From Spirochaetales bacterium (GTDB lineage Bacteria > Spirochaetota > Spirochaetia > UBA9216): a DNA stretch of 64,000 nucleotides. How positions within the stretch are numbered: the stretch's first letter is position 1; each line of letters starts with the position of its first letter. A program made the position numbers and the translations under genes. The notes under the pieces are model-generated. The model saw nothing but the letters and a program-made list of their open reading frames with translations. It was not told where the DNA came from and did not search any database. Positions 62,483 through 64,000 of this stretch are shown here, in pieces. The stretch covers positions 227,996-291,995 of the forward strand of contig JAEKNX010000007.1 in the NCBI GenBank assembly GCA_016839055.1, read 5' to 3'.

Positions 62483-63501
62483 CAGGTCCGTTTCAGCTTT
62501 TGAACCCCTCTGTATTGATTTTCCTCTGGATCCCTCTCGCGGCCTGTGCACTCGGGATAATCGGGATTATGAGGGCAAAAAAGATTCTCACTGAATTTTA
62601 TCCACGAGCTTTCAAAGTGAGCCCGGATTATACCCCCCGGAGAGTGATGCTTCTGGTTTTAATTAGCGCAGCTATGCTGCTGACTGTGTTTGCTGCCGCA
62701 AGGCCGAGTTGGAGCCAGAGTGAGACTACTGTATCACGCAAGGGGCGTGATGTTGTCTTTGTAATTGATGTCTCCCGCAGTATGCTGGCCGAAGATCTGT
62801 ATCCAAACCGGCTTGCACGCGCTAAGCTTGCGGTCATTGACGCGCTTTCAGTTATTGAGGGAGACAGGGTGGCGCTTGTCGCTTTCGCGGGAACGGCTGT
62901 TGTGAAATGCCCGCTAACCCTCGATTACAGTTTTTTCAGGCAGTCTATTGAACAGCTTTCGCCTGATGCCGTATCGGTTGGAGGCAGCATGATAGGGGAC
63001 GCTCTCAGGAAGACCCTCACCGATGTGCTTGCCGGAAGTTCGGGCGGTTACAGGGATATTATCCTGATTACAGACGGCGAGGACCATGAAAGCTATCCGC
63101 TCAAGGCGGCTGAAATGCTTGGAGACAGGGATGTAAGGCTGATTGCGATAGGGCTTGGTGATGAGGATACCGGAAAGCGGATTCCTGTCACCGATGAAAA
63201 TGGAAACAAGGTGTTTCTGACATATAAGGGGCAGGAAGTCTGGAGCAGGCTTGATGCCGCGACCCTCAGGCAGATGGTAGCATCAACCTCCGGCGGCCGG
63301 TATCTCAATGTTTCAACCGGGGCCTTTGATATGGGCGAGATTTACTTCTCTCTGATCAAGAGCCAGGAAGCGCGGTTTATTATGGAAGAGACTTCAATTG
63401 AACACGAAGAAGACTTTCAATATTTCCTTGCCCCTGCTGTCATTCTGATGCTGATTTTTTTTGCAGGCAGATGGTTATGGCCGGGCCGGAGGCGGAAATG
63501 A
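62479..63501 (+). CDS. batB: BatB-type vWA membrane protein
   Basis: 340 residues with the same plan as BatA: N-terminal helices, the vWA domain with MIDAS FVIDVSRSMLAEDLYPNRL near residue 95 (the DLYPNRL tail is characteristic of BatB), LITDGEDHESYP, and a C-terminal helix. GTG start in a 4-base overlap with BatA. Its stop overlaps the BatC start by 4 bases (ATGA). Confidence 0.92.
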   Translation: MTGPFQLLNPSVLIFLWIPLAACALGIIGIMRAKKILTEFYPRAFKVSPDYTPRRVMLLVLISAAMLLTVFAAARPSWSQSETTVSRKGRDVVFVIDVSRSMLAEDLYPNRLARAKLAVIDALSVIEGDRVALVAFAGTAVVKCPLTLDYSFFRQSIEQLSPDAVSVGGSMIGDALRKTLTDVLAGSSGGYRDIILITDGEDHESYPLKAAEMLGDRDVRLIAIGLGDEDTGKRIPVTDENGNKVFLTYKGQEVWSRLDAATLRQMVASTSGGRYLNVSTGAFDMGEIYFSLIKSQEARFIMEETSIEHEEDFQYFLAPAVILMLIFFAGRWLWPGRRRK

Positions 63502-64000
63502 ATAAAAAAGTAATTGTGATTATAATTTTATTATTTGCAGTCTCAGATTTGTCTGTTTTTGCGTCAGGGCAGGCTGAAAATGAAGTTTCAGCTGCGCTTG
63601 CCAAAGGTATTGAGCAATATAATGAAGGAAACCTCCTTGACGCCGCATCGGAGTTCCGGGAGGCCGCCTCTTCAGATGATCCTGAAACCGCCGCCGCGGG
63701 TTATTATAATTACGGAACCATTCAGGCCGAGTTTGCCGCTCAGGCTCAGGATCCGGATGAAAAACGCTCTCTTCTTGAAGAATCCTATCAGTCTTTAAAA
63801 CGTTCGGCAGAACTCGAACATCTGCCTGCTGCGCAGCAGAAACAGGCGCGGCGCAATATGGAGGTCGTCCGCGAAGAGCTTTCACGCCTTCCGGATAAAC
63901 CGCCTGAGGGACAGGATGATCAGGACGGACAAGACGGACAAGACGGACAAGACGGACAAGACGGACAAGACGGACAAGACGGACAAGACGGACAAGACGG
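63498..64000 (+). CDS. batC: BatC-type TPR protein (3' end beyond window)
   Basis: Not in the ORF track because it runs off the end; the listed 63520 and 63535 ORFs are shadows. ATG 63498 has GGAGG 6 bases upstream, and a signal peptide (KKVIVIIILLFAVSDLSVFASG) follows. Then tetratricopeptide-like helices (KGIEQYNEGNLLDAASEFREAAS, KQARRNMEVVREELSRL) that in BatC proteins carry protein contacts, and finally PPEGQDDQDGQDGQ..., a Gly-Gln-Asp repeat that continues past position 64000. At least 167 residues. Confidence 0.85.
   Translation, partial: MNKKVIVIIILLFAVSDLSVFASGQAENEVSAALAKGIEQYNEGNLLDAASEFREAASSDDPETAAAGYYNYGTIQAEFAAQAQDPDEKRSLLEESYQSLKRSAELEHLPAAQQKQARRNMEVVREELSRLPDKPPEGQDDQDGQDGQDGQDGQDGQDGQDGQDGQD
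63921..64000 (+). repeat. 9-bp tandem repeat coding Gly-Gln-Asp in BatC
   Basis: The unit CAAGACGGA repeats about nine times, in frame, to the end of the window with almost no variation. It keeps the frame for any change in copy number, so it can vary in length between strains. Confidence 0.9.

Noticed and set aside
63535-63885. ORFs 63535-63798 (+) and 63520-63885 (-)
   Set aside because: Shadows of the BatC frame that starts at 63498 and runs off the window.
63921-64000. Short direct repeats as a CRISPR array
   Set aside because: Units are 9 bp, contiguous, without spacers, and in frame inside BatC.

Overview
The window reads as a chromosomal segment of a Gram-negative-type bacterium, most likely a spirochaete (order Spirochaetales). 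That is an inference from two MoxR/DUF58/Bat-type von Willebrand operons, a large methyl-accepting chemotaxis protein, TolC and RND proteins (so an outer membrane is present), many lipoproteins and a moderate, locally variable base composition. No rRNA, tRNA, phage, insertion-sequence transposase or CRISPR array was recognised.

Layout. 1-8.1 kb (+): an operon of a membrane-protein tail, an acidic coiled-coil membrane protein, a MoxR ATPase, a DUF58 protein and a 1528-residue protein with three vWA domains. 8.2-11.4 kb (-): an ABC-2 exporter, divergent from a NarL/DesK-type two-component system (11.6-13.3 kb). 13.3-16.4 kb: a small membrane protein, a lipoprotein and an unusual HisKA_2-type sensor. 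16.9-21 kb: two tandem FAD-dependent desaturase-like genes, one broken, and an MscS channel gene broken by one stop codon. 21.2-29.7 kb: a mosaic of glycosidase lipoprotein, nucleoside phosphorylase, AT-rich murI and HAD genes, a DeoR regulator divergent from a class II aldolase, a DUF4349 lipoprotein, a decayed TspO-like gene, and two copies of a roughly 265-bp dispersed repeat. 29.7-34 kb: ABC-F ATPase, a 34-residue basic protein, citrate synthase, MscL.

34-51 kb is the most interesting part. A six-gene minus-strand operon (RND membrane-fusion protein, RND pump, TolC, class II photolyase, double flavodoxin-like protein, HD hydrolase) is divergent from a regulator that joins an XRE-type helix-turn-helix to a cobalamin-binding domain of the CarH/LitR kind. 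A perfect 7-3-7 palindrome lies between them. Downstream of the regulator come CIA30, NTF2/SnoaL-like, SDR and FAD-oxidoreductase genes. This gene set resembles light- or singlet-oxygen-induced clusters known elsewhere, but with an XRE instead of a MerR DNA-binding head. Two tandem copies of an unrecognised membrane-anchored family follow; one is frameshifted in an A8 tract.

51-58.6 kb: DUF2807 lipoprotein, a TetR plus ATC-hydrolase-like pair divergent from a GPH-type transporter and M20 peptidase pair, and a Cache-type chemoreceptor. 58.6-64 kb (+): a second, canonical MoxR-DUF58-(BatD-like lipoprotein)-BatA-BatB-BatC operon with a strong promoter; BatC runs off the window inside a 9-bp tandem repeat coding for Gly-Gln-Asp.

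Five genes are interrupted (desaturase, MscS, TspO-like, TPR lipoprotein, tandem-family copy). All three stop codons are involved, so this looks like gene decay or assembly error rather than recoding.
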